NCBI GenBank assembly: GCA_030765055.1
Contig: CM060954.1
Span: 108,850,554-108,914,553 of the forward strand
Direction: 5' to 3'
Source of the DNA: Mantis religiosa
Taxonomy: Eukaryota; Arthropoda; Insecta; Mantodea; Mantidae
Length of the DNA stretch: 64,000 bases
The notes beneath the pieces are model-generated. The model was not told where the DNA came from. It searched no databases and was given only the letters and a program-made list of their open reading frames with translations. Within the stretch, counting starts at the first letter, position 1, and each line of letters opens with the position of its first letter. Positions 25,150 to 35,225 of this stretch are shown in pieces. A program made the position numbers and the translations under genes.

Positions 25150-28100
25150 CAAACAAATCTGTGAGTTATTTCTTATGTAAAAGTCCCAGATATGATTACA
25201 GAACTTAAGGGAGATTATATAAATGAAATAATTGAAACATTCTTACAACTTGCTCTAACATAACTTTATCTACTCAAACGAAAGCTATAAAACATTCTTC
25301 TTTTATGTTCGTTATTACTGCAGATAAACTGGCAATTCCCATGTATATATTTCACTGTAAATGCCATAGGAAACCAACAGTAAATTTTTAAAGGCTTTGC
25401 CGCTACGTGATGACTTTGGTATTGCATACTTTTTATACTAGTATAACTACAAAATAATTAAAAATAAAGTGCTTCCAATTTAGAAAAGCATAGGTAAATG
25501 TTTAAAAATTCAGACAAACAACAGGAAGTGTGTGTAATAGCTAAAAACAGTTTACTAACGCAAAATTGTGTTTTAATTGAATCTAAATGTATGTATAGTA
25601 AAATCTATAAAAATAAACTCAGAATGAAAAGGAATTCATAAGCTATAAGAAGAAAACTCAAGATATACATGTTTGTAGATATCTTCATATTTGTAAACAT
25701 CTCAAATACAATATCTTTATATAGCATTTGATATTTTGATAAAAAAGTTTGAGCGAGTTCTGATAAAATAAAAGACAATGAAAATTTATCTCTCTATAAC
25801 ACATGCACATTTATATACGCATGGACTTTTGTTAACCTTTTTCTCACTGTCTCATTAATTTTTTAGGTTAAAATCTGGAATGGAATTAAGGTAGAGTAAT
25901 TTTTTTTCCCTGATTACTATACGTGTACAAGAAAATTACAGAAAAATCCACAATAGGGGAAACTGCTTTATACTGATAATGCATGAATAACAAATTGGAT
26001 AAGAATATTTTAGAGCACACAGCTCTATTTTTATGTTTTCATTTTTCTAGGCTGTATTTCGACACTTTAAAGTGGTTGCGTTTAGTCAGTCGATGGATGA
26101 AGGGACTGGGAAAGCGGCAATGCAAGCTCTGAAAGACACTCCCTCTGCGAGGGTCACGAAAGCATTAGTAATGGTGACGGCGTCACACATCTTGAATGAC
26201 CTTAATTACCATAAAGGGCTATAACAATAATGGCGTCGCACCGGCGCACAATGAGTACTCCAGGAGCAACACGTTGCTGTAATTACCAAAGAGAATGCTA
26301 TGTTGGGACTGGCGAATCTTCCGGAAGGGGCGTGTTTCTACACTGAAACATTTGCCTGTCGCATTCCGGTGTCAAGCACGCTGCCTGAATATCTAGCGTC
26401 TTGAGAAACTTTTGTCTGAGGCGGCGTCAACATGTCTTGTTTTCAAGTAGCAGATTACTCTAACTTACGGTCTGAAATGTATCTGCAGGAACGTTGACCT
26501 CGAGTGTGTAATTTGTACTTTAAACTTCAGAGAACTATTTTATATCATAACGTAGTGAGCTGCGGTTTCACAAAATGTACATAATGCCATGTGTGGATAT
26601 AGGAGACAGATGTATTATTTAATAATTGCCAGTGGTAGTTTGAAACAGATGGAAGCCTTCACCAGAACGGCTGAACCGATTTGCCTAATTTTGGTTTTGA
26701 AACATTTGTATAAGTCCAAGGAAGGTTTAAAAGGTGAGATAAGAAACCTGACCGGGTTATTAACTAAATATAAAGTACACACAACAACAGTGTACACACA
26801 AACTTTTGCGGAATAGACACACCTTCTTTTATGTTAAACAAAGAAAGGGACTACAAATTAGAGATATTCTACTCCTTACCAAAGTCTTCAAAGCTATTTC
26901 GCTTGCCATATTTGTTTAAGGGAATGCAGCACTGAAAACCCCAAATCCGGCAATTTTCAACCAATCTTGCTGAAATGTTTACCACTTAGCTCTGATGCAT
27001 AGTGAATACATAATTCAAAATTTGGATTTTGTGTTTTCTATAGTGTTTGAGTAATTAATTTGTGAAATTCAAAATTTGGGCATAATTCAAACCGCTTCAC
27101 GTGATGAAAATTTTCAAAATATTAATTTTTCTATTTCTTAAAATATTCAGATGGTTATGAAGAAAAGATATCATATCAATTTCTTATACTGCCTTTAGTT
27201 TCGGAGGGAAATATATTAGGTATGCAGCAAACATAAAAGCCCGAAAAATTATTAAACCTTTGACTTTATATATCAATAACTTTAAAACTATAATGAATAT
27301 TACAAATTCATATGATAGAAACTTTAGTTTGCTTTCTAAGGACTGTGTTGAGCATTTCAGAGGGAGCGAATCAAAACTGCACCGTGGAACATTTTGAATA
27401 ACAACAAATATTGAAAAAAACTATAACTGAGTAAATCAAATTTTAAAATCCAAATCTTTTTCCCTCTCAGCCTTGAAGCAGACTAAAACCCTCCAGATGG
27501 ATAAGTTGGATCCTCCTGGCTCTTCCTTGTCTCTACTGCAGCAGTTTTCTTGAATTTTAGTTTCCTTTTGTATGTTTAAGAAGTTACCTCTGCAGAATTT
27601 GCTGAATAAAGTAAGCGTAATTGGTCCTTTCCTTGGCTAATTTTTAGAGATCCTGGGGAAATCACAATATCCATTATGTCTGACTGCAGCTTTAGTGAGG
27701 CAGAACAACCAAAATTGAATGACTGGTGGTTGATGTCATAGTAACCTGAAGTCTCTTCTTTGGAACAAATATTTCTTTTGGTCATTTACGCCATATCATA
27801 TTATGTAAACTTTCATTTGCATTTTGTGTCTGAATCAAAGTACATCTCCTTAGGATTTCATCTGATGTCAGCCTTTGGTACAGAAGCATAGTTTTATTAC
27901 CACATAAGGTATCAAGTATGTTCCCATTGTTGTGTTGTTAATTTTAGGTGTTTCTTCCCTTTCTTCTTTGCCTATTCATGATACTAGCTATATAACAGTT
28001 TTATAGCACATTTAGATGCATAAAACACCTTTATAAATGTTAAATGGCACACTAAAACTCCTTAATTATATACAAACAGTATGCAGTTTATCGGGAAACA

Positions 28101-29716
28101 GAAGAAAATCACGACCAAGCTAGTAACTCACGCAAAAGCAAAATATAAACATTGTTATCTGCTTTCAATGTGTGCAGCCAGTATTTTGTTTCCATGGAGC
28201 CACATATTGTAAGATATAACCATCATACCAGTTGGATTATGATTCTATAAGGTTCAAAGTATTTTATTAGCTCCAAAAATTCTCATATTTTTAGCCAATT
28301 TCGGTGCTACATTCCCTTAGATAACATTTATGGTCTGTTATCAAGACTGAAATTATTTATATAGCATGACAATATACCTTTCGAAGATTAGACACAAAAT
28401 TAATTTCTAAGACTAGAAATATTTGACAACAGTTGTCAAATATTGGTGAATCTTTCAATACTTTCTTCGTAATTTGTGTTTCTGAATTCGTAAAGGTTAA
28501 TTAAATTAATTCAAAATTAATTGAATTCCTTTCTGACTTTGTGACGTTAACAGAAACTTGTTTACTCTACCAAGGAGAAGACGACGTGACCTTGGTCGTA
28601 GAAGTCAGTCAAATGTGCGACGAGCTACGTCATGTGCTGACCGTACTGATGAGTAGCGAGACGTAGCTATCAGTCTTATTGGTATATCAGAAATGCATTC
28701 TAGAGTGTCTGTTTCTTCCAGGGGAGTTGTTTTCGTAGAAATCAATGGACACAGTTATAAACCAGGATGACGTAGTCCACTGTCCCACAATCTTTTTAAA
28801 TTCATTAGAATTGCCTCGACTCCCACTTCACAATTTAAAATTAAAAGGATCAGTTTTGATCATGCGCCCAACATTAACCAACTACGGCTGTGCAATGGAA
28901 CAAGACTAATTGTGCAAAGGCTAATGAATAACGTCAATGAGGCAACAATCATCAAGGAAAGGTACAAAGGAGAGGATATTTTCATCCCGCGTGTTCCGAT
29001 AGTTTCAACGCATTTGCCTTTTGATTTTAAGAGTCTGTAACTTCCCGCGCCTTTGGCCTTTGCGATCACCATAAAAATTGCAAGGGCAGTCGTTGGAAGT
29101 TTGCGGAATCAACTTGGAATCTCCCTGTTTCTCCCATGGACAATTAAACGTCGTCTGTTCGCGCGTCGGTAAACCATCATCTTTATATAATTATGCACCA
29201 CAGAAAGAACAAAAAATATTGCTTATGAGAAAGCTTTAAACATTTTAGCTTAATTGTAACTGTGTTGTATTTAAACTTCACCCCCAATTGCAAAATAAAT
29301 AAGTAACTAATCCGAATTTTTTATTTATGCAGATAAGTTCAGAAAAATTTTACTGGCGGTACGAAGTTTCTGGGTCAGCTAGTGTACAACACATCTACTA
29401 ATCTAAATCCCATACTAAAAGACAGATAGGAAACAAAACTAAACAACAATTTTTGATTTAGTAAATTACTGAATTAGTGCCCAATACCATTTGGATTTTC
29501 ATAAATGTATAAACCTATATGGTAACAACCAATAATTACATGCGGTTAATTCCTTTTTTAAATTTCTTATAGGGTAAACCATAACCCAGATTAATGTTCA
29601 TTGAAAGTTCCCTATATCCGGCGCATATCCCTAGAAGTGGCAAAATTATACGCAATGCCGTTTTCGGTGTGTTAAATAGAAGTAGTTCGCACTTCATGAA
29701 ATTTGTGACATTTTAC
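25150..29716. other. Long AT-rich stretch, no supported gene
   Basis: AT-rich apart from a GC-richer patch at 26060-26480 and another at 28560-29180. The latter holds a minus-strand frame with a signal-peptide-like hydrophobic run; see the next entry. Confidence 0.4.
28863..28988 (-). CDS. Possible signal-peptide-encoding first exon (speculative)
   Basis: On the minus strand an ATG at about 28988 opens MKISSPLYLSLMIVASLTLF and continues ISLCTISLVPLHSRS, a good secretory signal shape with a hydrophobic core of about 18 residues. The frame stops at 28863. A TATA-like TTATATAAAG lies about 200 bp upstream, near 29190. No strong donor site is visible, the weak candidate being GCC|GTAGTT. Beat genes start with a signal peptide, so this could be exon 1 of the gene whose Ig exons lie at 6605 and 1610, or it could be chance. 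No evidence links them beyond strand and order. Confidence 0.2.
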
Positions 29717-29995
29717 AAATGGCTGAGTCCTTAGACCGCACCAAGGTGGCTCGGGTTCAATATCAATGTGGTGGACAAAACGGTGATAAGCAGGTTTTCT
29801 CTGAGACCTCCGGTTTCCCTCCGCCATCATTCCACCAACCGCAGCTGTTTTTCAGCCACTTCGCCCTCATTCCATTCACCTACTTTCCTCGCTCTCATTC
29901 CGGGGATCGGCCTGATCACCCAGTCCTGGATTTCTCTCTCTGATCCGTAGTTGTGGCTCCCTCACCCGACACCTAAAACGGCATAAGGGATAGAG
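29717..29995 (+). mobile_element. SINE family C relative
   Basis: tRNA-like head aatggctgagtccttagacc and B-box-like gctcgggttcaatatc, followed by the block gttttctctgagacctccgg, which is shared in diverged form with the elements at 2175 and 46857. Its 3' part differs from theirs. Ends uncertain. Confidence 0.6.
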
Positions 29996-30104
29996 GACCC
30001 TAAATGAACAGGACTGCGCCTTATATCAAATGAAGAAGAAAAAATCATTTTCACTATACATTCTGAGATTAATAAGTATATATAGGGGAATAACTGATAA
30101 GGAG

Positions 30105-30165
<61 letters not shown>
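30105..30165. repeat. TA dinucleotide repeat with hairpin-forming flanks
   Basis: About 30 TA units flanked by ataaggagt on the left and actccttat on the right, so the whole stretch is self-complementary. Confidence 0.95.
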
Positions 30166-30166
<1 letters not shown>

Positions 30167-30843
30167 CTCCTTATATATACCCAGGGCACTTTCCTCTTGT
30201 GTTCAGGCATGATAGTGTGCTCTAGTTTGAAAAAAGTTGATACCATGGGCGATTAAGCAGCAGTTAAGAACCCATAATGGAAACCTGCATCTCGTGCTCT
30301 TGATTTCCGACACACATGTTGGACGACTTCATATCCTTCCTCCCAATTAGAGTTTGACAACTTCCTTAGCCTTCAGTATAGAATGCTCTGTCATCATCAC
30401 CAGGAGGATGATAGAACTGTCTCAGGAAGGATCCACATGCAGGATATGTGGATCTCTCTTTAACATGCACAATGGACTTGCGCCTCTTATGGAAATGCCT
30501 AAGTGATTTGTAGTAAAAGGTGTTTACTATTTCATATCTATCGAGGCAAATGAACTAATGTATCGTTAAATAGTATTACGTCTTAAAAATAATCTTATCA
30601 TAAGAATAAAATTGAAAGAAAGAACTTGTGTGTCTGGTGATGAGCAAACTACCTTCCAGCGGCCTCTCTCCAAAAGGAGATTAGTGTTTCTTTAGCTATG
30701 ATTGTTCCCTGTCCTGCCTAGGGTCTGGAACTATGAAAGAGTACATCTGTGAGAGAGACAGAGGGAGACAGATTTATCAGGACATCCTAAGGGGAAAAAA
30801 TGCCTATTGTGACGACCATGGGGTGAATGGTGTGACTAGGGGT

Positions 30844-31335
30844 TGTAACGGGATTTTATTTTCGTTCTCCATTATGGCGGTCGGTATAATACTTTCTTTC
30901 ACTCCAGAATCATGATTTTCCATCGCTCTTTCTATGCTAGTCGCCATGTTTCTCCCATAAGACAGCACTAACGGCGCAGTTACTCGAATATAGTTAATTT
31001 AATCAATTTTTTTTCTATCAAAAGTAATACTGGCTAGCGCCAAATGATAGATTCACAGATTAAGACAAAATGATATATAATTTTCTTGGAGATTTTATAA
31101 TCATCGTAACATCTTAAGTCAACTTCCTCGTTCTCAAGCAAGACACAAGATTCTCACACTTTTCTAGATTATTGATTTTCTTGTCTCCATAGCAATTCCC
31201 ACTTTATTTTGTGATTGGCCGATTCACTGACACGTCATCACACCACGTCATACCACTACTACTTCGGCCAATCACACAACTACATACATTTATATATATA
31301 TTTATTATTCCCACGAACACAAAAATACTGTTACA
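30844..31335 (-). repeat. 3' LTR of the Ty3/gypsy-type element
   Basis: 492 bp, with the same TGTAAC...GTTACA ends as its partner. It differs from the 5' LTR by one TA unit in a short TA run near 31295 and by one base in the ttctcaagc segment near 31134. Confidence 0.95.
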
Positions 31336-31658
31336 TATGCCCCTCTTCGAAATATATGGAAAATAACCAAATAAAGGAATTAACAATCTGTTTCCATATA
31401 TTTCGAAGAACAGCCCCAATTAACAATTTCGTTTACACCAATATTACACAACATCAATACAACATACATAAAATATAATAATATACCTACATTGGATAAA
31501 ATATAATAAATGAACATTTAACAACAATTTCACATTATTACACAAACATAAAACACAACAATAAATTAACATTAATTAAAATACAACAATATATTGACAT
31601 TTAACAATAATATACATGTTTTATTATTTAACTATTTTAACAATAAGTACTCCGTTGA
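31336..31658 (-). other. Non-coding 3' segment of the LTR element with purine tract and 19-bp inverted repeat
   Basis: AT-rich, between the pol stub and the 3' LTR. A perfect 19-bp inverted repeat, tcttcgaaatatatggaaa at 31344-31362 and its complement at 31391-31409, is separated by 28 bp. The arm next to the LTR overlaps the purine tract that should prime plus-strand DNA synthesis. Confidence 0.85.
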
Positions 31659-32330
31659 TTACAAATCTCTTGTATCCACACTTTCTTCTAGAAATGCTTG
31701 TCTTATAGCTATGGGTAAAGGTCGGCTTTTATGTGTATAGGGAGCAGTATCATTCACTTTAAATGTGTGTGTGTATTTGTTACACAGTCCAGGTTTTGAA
31801 CTAAAGGCTTTTCTATTCTTTAATATACACAATTTCAACTGTTCTTTTCTCGCTTGGTCTAAATTGTATGTGTTTTCTAACTTTACTTGTAATATTCTCT
31901 GGAATTCTATTTCTTCTTCCACTTGGCTTCCGCCGTTCTTATCTTGTATTGTATATAATTGGCAACAATGCTTTTCAAGGTCAGTTACATTATTTTGCAA
32001 TCCATCAATAATTAAATTCTTCCCACAATTTTCATTTTCATCGTATTCAATATTACCATTTTCTTGCAAAAGTATATTTTCCACAAAAAACCTTTCATTA
32101 TTTATATTATCCCTGTTCTCTTCTTTTCTTCCATCTTCTTCCAATAATTTTATTACTAATAAATCATTTTCTGTCTTAACCTTCATTTCATGCATTTCGA
32201 AATTCAATACACTTTGCCATTCATATAATAAATCATTACCCACAATTACATCTCTTGCCAAATGTGGAATTACCAACGTAATGAAATTGAAATTCCATTC
32301 ACCTATTCGGCCCTTAATTAATACTTTCAT
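31659..32330 (-). pseudogene. Truncated pol: C-terminal half of aspartic protease to the start of reverse transcriptase
   Basis: 223 codons. The start carries PHLARDVIVGNDLL, matching the second half of a retropepsin fold (hydrophobic-D-x-I-hydrophobic-G-x-D-x-L). The D-S/T-G catalytic triplet that should precede it is not present. The end reads FSSKPGLCNKYTHTFKVND and then SRPLPIAIRQAFLEE, the conserved entry to a Ty3-type reverse transcriptase, and the frame stops 10 residues later, before any catalytic motif. The ATG overlaps the gag stop (frames offset by +1, with an in-frame TAA six bases upstream of the ATG), so it would need reinitiation rather than frameshifting. Both edges look like deletion points. 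Confidence 0.85.
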
Positions 32331-34566
32331 TGTTGGTTAGGTTGGTGCTATCGTTTATATTCGCATCATTCTCTGTGCTTTGTGTATTTTCGACTATTTC
32401 ATTTTGATTACTTCTTTCAAATCTCACACCCCTAAAATCTCTTTGATTTGCACTAAATAAACTAGTACCTCTACCCCTATTAAAATTACTTATTCGCTGA
32501 TTATTTCCTCGATAAAATCTTACATGGTTTATTTGATCATTTCTTCCAATTCTCGTCGACTGATTGTTATGATAATTCCTTTGCACATTATTTTGAACTC
32601 CACTTCCTGTTCCGGGAATTACAGATTCATAAGTTCGTCTAGGATCATAACCTCTTCCTTCAAATCTTTGTTTTCTCACGGGTGCCCCGCCCCAATTTAA
32701 ACTCGTCCTATTATTCCTATTATTTGTAGGTTGTGATTCCTGTCGATTTCTTCCTCGCTCAATATGGACGTTATTATAGTTACCATCACAGGATGTAGTA
32801 TCATTAATGAGGTTATGTGCTTCAAATTCGGATAATAATTCAATCATATCAGAGAAATCGATAGGCTTAGCCACAATTAAATGATTTCTGATATGTGGTG
32901 GATAATGACGTATTAGCATGTTGACAATTTCTGTCTCAGAAATTTCGGGATTGATCAACTTACTTTTGTTTGCTAATTTTAAGAAATATTCAGTCATAGA
33001 AATCCCTTTTTTAAACTCAAACCTACCCGTTGCTAACTCAACTTTTATTCTTCTTTGTCTCTCAGGTCCCCAAAATCTATTTATAAACAGATTTCTGAAA
33101 GTACTGTATGTTTCATGTGAAGCCAAAGTTAACCTTAACCACTCAAGAGCATTTTTCTTCAAACAGCGTTTTACTATTACCATCCGAAATTCATTGGGAA
33201 TTCTCTTAATACGGAAATATTCTTCCAATTCCCTAAGAAATACTTTTGGATTATCACCTGATTCCTCATCAAAACTTGGTGGACTAATATCATTTAGTGA
33301 ATAATGTACACATTCATTTTGACCTAGACTGTGGAGTTGTGTGTGTGAGGACATGTTCTGTGTGTTTCTGTGATAATTAATATCATTATTTGAACTCACA
33401 AAATCACTACATTCACTTACTACATCACTAGACTTCTGATGATTGCTTAATTCACCTGGTAAGTCACAATCGTTTATATTTGTAATTCCAGACATTTCTT
33501 TCCCGTTATTTACTTTTCTAGCCTGTAATGCAATTACAACTTGTGTCAATTTTCCTAAGTTATCCTTTTCTTTTTCAAAATGTTCTTTTACCTCTTTAAT
33601 TTGCAAAATTACTTCTTCTTTTGCTTTACTTATCTCATCAATTTGTAACTTTATTTCCTCTTGGTGTATCTTACTTTCATCATGTTGTAATTGCATTTCA
33701 GAACAAATTACATTGATTCTTTGTTCTACTTTATCTCCTAATTCTTCTCTTTGTTTTTGTGTTATTTCTGCCTGTTGTATCCTAAATGTTTCTAACTCTT
33801 TGTTTAATTCCATTCTTATTTCTTGTTTCACAATGTCCTGACCTAACCTAGTTTCCTGAATTATCTCTCTCAACTCATTGACTTCCTTTCTATTCTCATC
33901 CTTATTAATCTCTATAATCTGCATGAGCCTTTCCATATTATCCCTACACTCTTTTCTCCCTTCTCTAATCTCCTGTGAAATTTCAGATTTTAATTCCTGT
34001 TTTAGCTTCTGTAATAAATTAATTTCTAAGTTACTCACATTTTGTGCTAGTTCCTGTCTTACTCCTACATCTAAATCATTCATTTTCTTAGTTAAATCGT
34101 TTACATTTTGTTCTATTTTAGAATATAAATTACTCATTTCTGATTTTACATCTTTCATTCTAGAATCTAAATTACTTATTTCTGATTTTACATCTTTCAT
34201 TCTAGAATCTAAATTACTCATTTCAGATTTAACATCTCCTATTTTAGAATCCAAATTACTCATTTCTGATTTTAAATCATTTGCATTTTGTTCTATTTTA
34301 GAATCTAAATTACTCATTTCTGATTTTACATCTTTCATTCTAGAATCTAAATTACTCATTTCTGATTTTAAATCATTTGCATTTTGTTCTATTTTAGAAT
34401 CTAAATTACTTAACATTCTCGTTATTCTTTCCAACACTGACTCATTATCTATGCTTAATCCTGCATTCTCCCTATTCATTCCTACACTATCAGTAACTTC
34501 TCCTTCCACTGTTATTTCTTTTCTACTCGCCATCTTTTTAACTATTTTCTGATTTCTTAACAACAT
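32314..34566 (-). CDS. gag: Gag protein of the Ty3/gypsy-type element
   Basis: Intact 750-codon frame. The second ATG (34533, codon 12) has a better context, AAGATGGCG, and may be the real start. Residues about 50-370 are a long predicted coiled coil. Its first part is built of 14- and 18-residue repeats based on SEMSNLDSRMKDVK and SEMSNLDSKIEQNANDLK. Residues about 428-580 match the retrotransposon capsid domain, with PSFDEESGDNPKVFLRELEE, then ALEWLRLTL, FRNLFINRF and YFLKLANKSKLI. Residues about 610-720 are rich in Arg, Asn and Gly with RG motifs (RGYDPRR, FNRGRG) and would bind nucleic acid. There is no CCHC zinc knuckle. It packages element RNA in virus-like particles (family knowledge). 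It is overlapped at its stop by the pol stub. Confidence 0.92.
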   Translation of the reverse strand: MLLRNQKIVKKMASRKEITVEGEVTDSVGMNRENAGLSIDNESVLERITRMLSNLDSKIEQNANDLKSEMSNLDSRMKDVKSEMSNLDSKIEQNANDLKSEMSNLDSKIGDVKSEMSNLDSRMKDVKSEISNLDSRMKDVKSEMSNLYSKIEQNVNDLTKKMNDLDVGVRQELAQNVSNLEINLLQKLKQELKSEISQEIREGRKECRDNMERLMQIIEINKDENRKEVNELREIIQETRLGQDIVKQEIRMELNKELETFRIQQAEITQKQREELGDKVEQRINVICSEMQLQHDESKIHQEEIKLQIDEISKAKEEVILQIKEVKEHFEKEKDNLGKLTQVVIALQARKVNNGKEMSGITNINDCDLPGELSNHQKSSDVVSECSDFVSSNNDINYHRNTQNMSSHTQLHSLGQNECVHYSLNDISPPSFDEESGDNPKVFLRELEEYFRIKRIPNEFRMVIVKRCLKKNALEWLRLTLASHETYSTFRNLFINRFWGPERQRRIKVELATGRFEFKKGISMTEYFLKLANKSKLINPEISETEIVNMLIRHYPPHIRNHLIVAKPIDFSDMIELLSEFEAHNLINDTTSCDGNYNNVHIERGRNRQESQPTNNRNNRTSLNWGGAPVRKQRFEGRGYDPRRTYESVIPGTGSGVQNNVQRNYHNNQSTRIGRNDQINHVRFYRGNNQRISNFNRGRGTSLFSANQRDFRGVRFERSNQNEIVENTQSTENDANINDSTNLTNNESIN
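34085..34425 (-). repeat. Internal tandem repeats within gag (42- and 54-bp units)
   Basis: The stretch encoding the start of the coiled coil consists of alternating near-identical 42-bp (14-residue, two heptads) and 54-bp (18-residue) units. Nucleotide identity between units is high, including synonymous sites, which points to recent slippage or unequal exchange. Confidence 0.88.
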
Positions 34567-34711
34567 AAATCTACTACTACTACTATTTTTTTTTCACTCA
34601 CTTAAACCAGTTCTCGTTTTCTTCTTTCTTCTCTCTTCTTTCTTCTTTCCTTTTAAATTCCCACGGAGCTGCACGATGCTTTAATCTCCTCTTCTTTATC
34701 CTATTCGAGCC

Positions 34712-34731
34712 CCACACGTTGCTGCGCCATT
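34712..34731 (-). promoter_or_regulatory. Candidate tRNA primer-binding site
   Basis: Minus-strand sequence right after the 5' LTR begins AA and then TGGCGCAGCAACGTGTGG. The TGG start complements a tRNA CCA end, and TGGCGCAG is similar to sites attributed to serine tRNA in insect gypsy-like elements. The tRNA identity is not established. Confidence 0.6.
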
Positions 34732-35221
34732 TGTAACGGGATTTTATTTTCGTTCTCCATTATGGCGGTCGGTATAATACTTTCTTTCACTCCAGAATCA
34801 TGATTTTCCATCGCTCTTTCTATGCTAGTCGCCATGTTTCTCCCATAAGACAGCACTAACGGCGCAGTTACTCGAATATAGTTAATTTAATCAATTTTTT
34901 TTCTATCAAAAGTAATACTGGCTAGCGCCAAATGATAGATTCACAGATTAAGACAAAATGATATATAATTTTCTTGGAGATTTTATAATCATCGTAACAT
35001 CTTAAGTCAACTTCCTCGTTCTTAAGCAAGACACAAGATTCTCACACTTTTCTAGATTATTGATTTTCTTGTCTCCATAGCAATTCCCACTTTATTTTGT
35101 GATTGGCCGATTCACTGACACGTCATCACACCACGTCATACCACTACTACTTCGGCCAATCACACAACTACATACATTTATATATATTTATTATTCCCAC
35201 GAACACAAAAATACTGTTACA
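34732..35221 (-). repeat. 5' LTR of the Ty3/gypsy-type element
   Basis: 490 bp. On the minus strand a TATA-like TATATATAAATG lies near the start of the LTR. The sequence ends CCCGTTACA before the primer-binding site. Confidence 0.95.
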
Positions 35222-35225
35222 GGGT

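Larger units (their letters stand above)
30844..35221 (-). mobile_element. Young non-autonomous Ty3/gypsy-type LTR retrotransposon
   Basis: A 4,378-bp element transcribed from right to left. Two LTRs (30844-31335 and 34732-35221) begin TGTAAC and end GTTACA. The flanks carry a 4-bp duplication GGGT (30840-30843 and 35222-35225). A candidate primer-binding site, TGGCGCAGCAACGTGTGGGG, starts two bases after the 5' LTR. A purine-rich tract GAAGAGGGGCA precedes the 3' LTR. Internally it keeps a full gag but only the end of protease and the first residues of reverse transcriptase; RNase H and integrase are absent. The LTRs differ by one substitution and one 2-bp indel, so the insertion is recent. 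Mobilisation would need enzymes from a complete relative. Confidence 0.95.

Noticed and set aside
31765..32340. 191-codon plus-strand frame opposite the pol stub
   Set aside because: Antisense shadow of AT-rich pol coding sequence.
33878..34552. 224-codon plus-strand frame opposite the gag gene
   Set aside because: Antisense shadow of the repeated coiled-coil region; Ser/Leu/Phe-rich with no motif.
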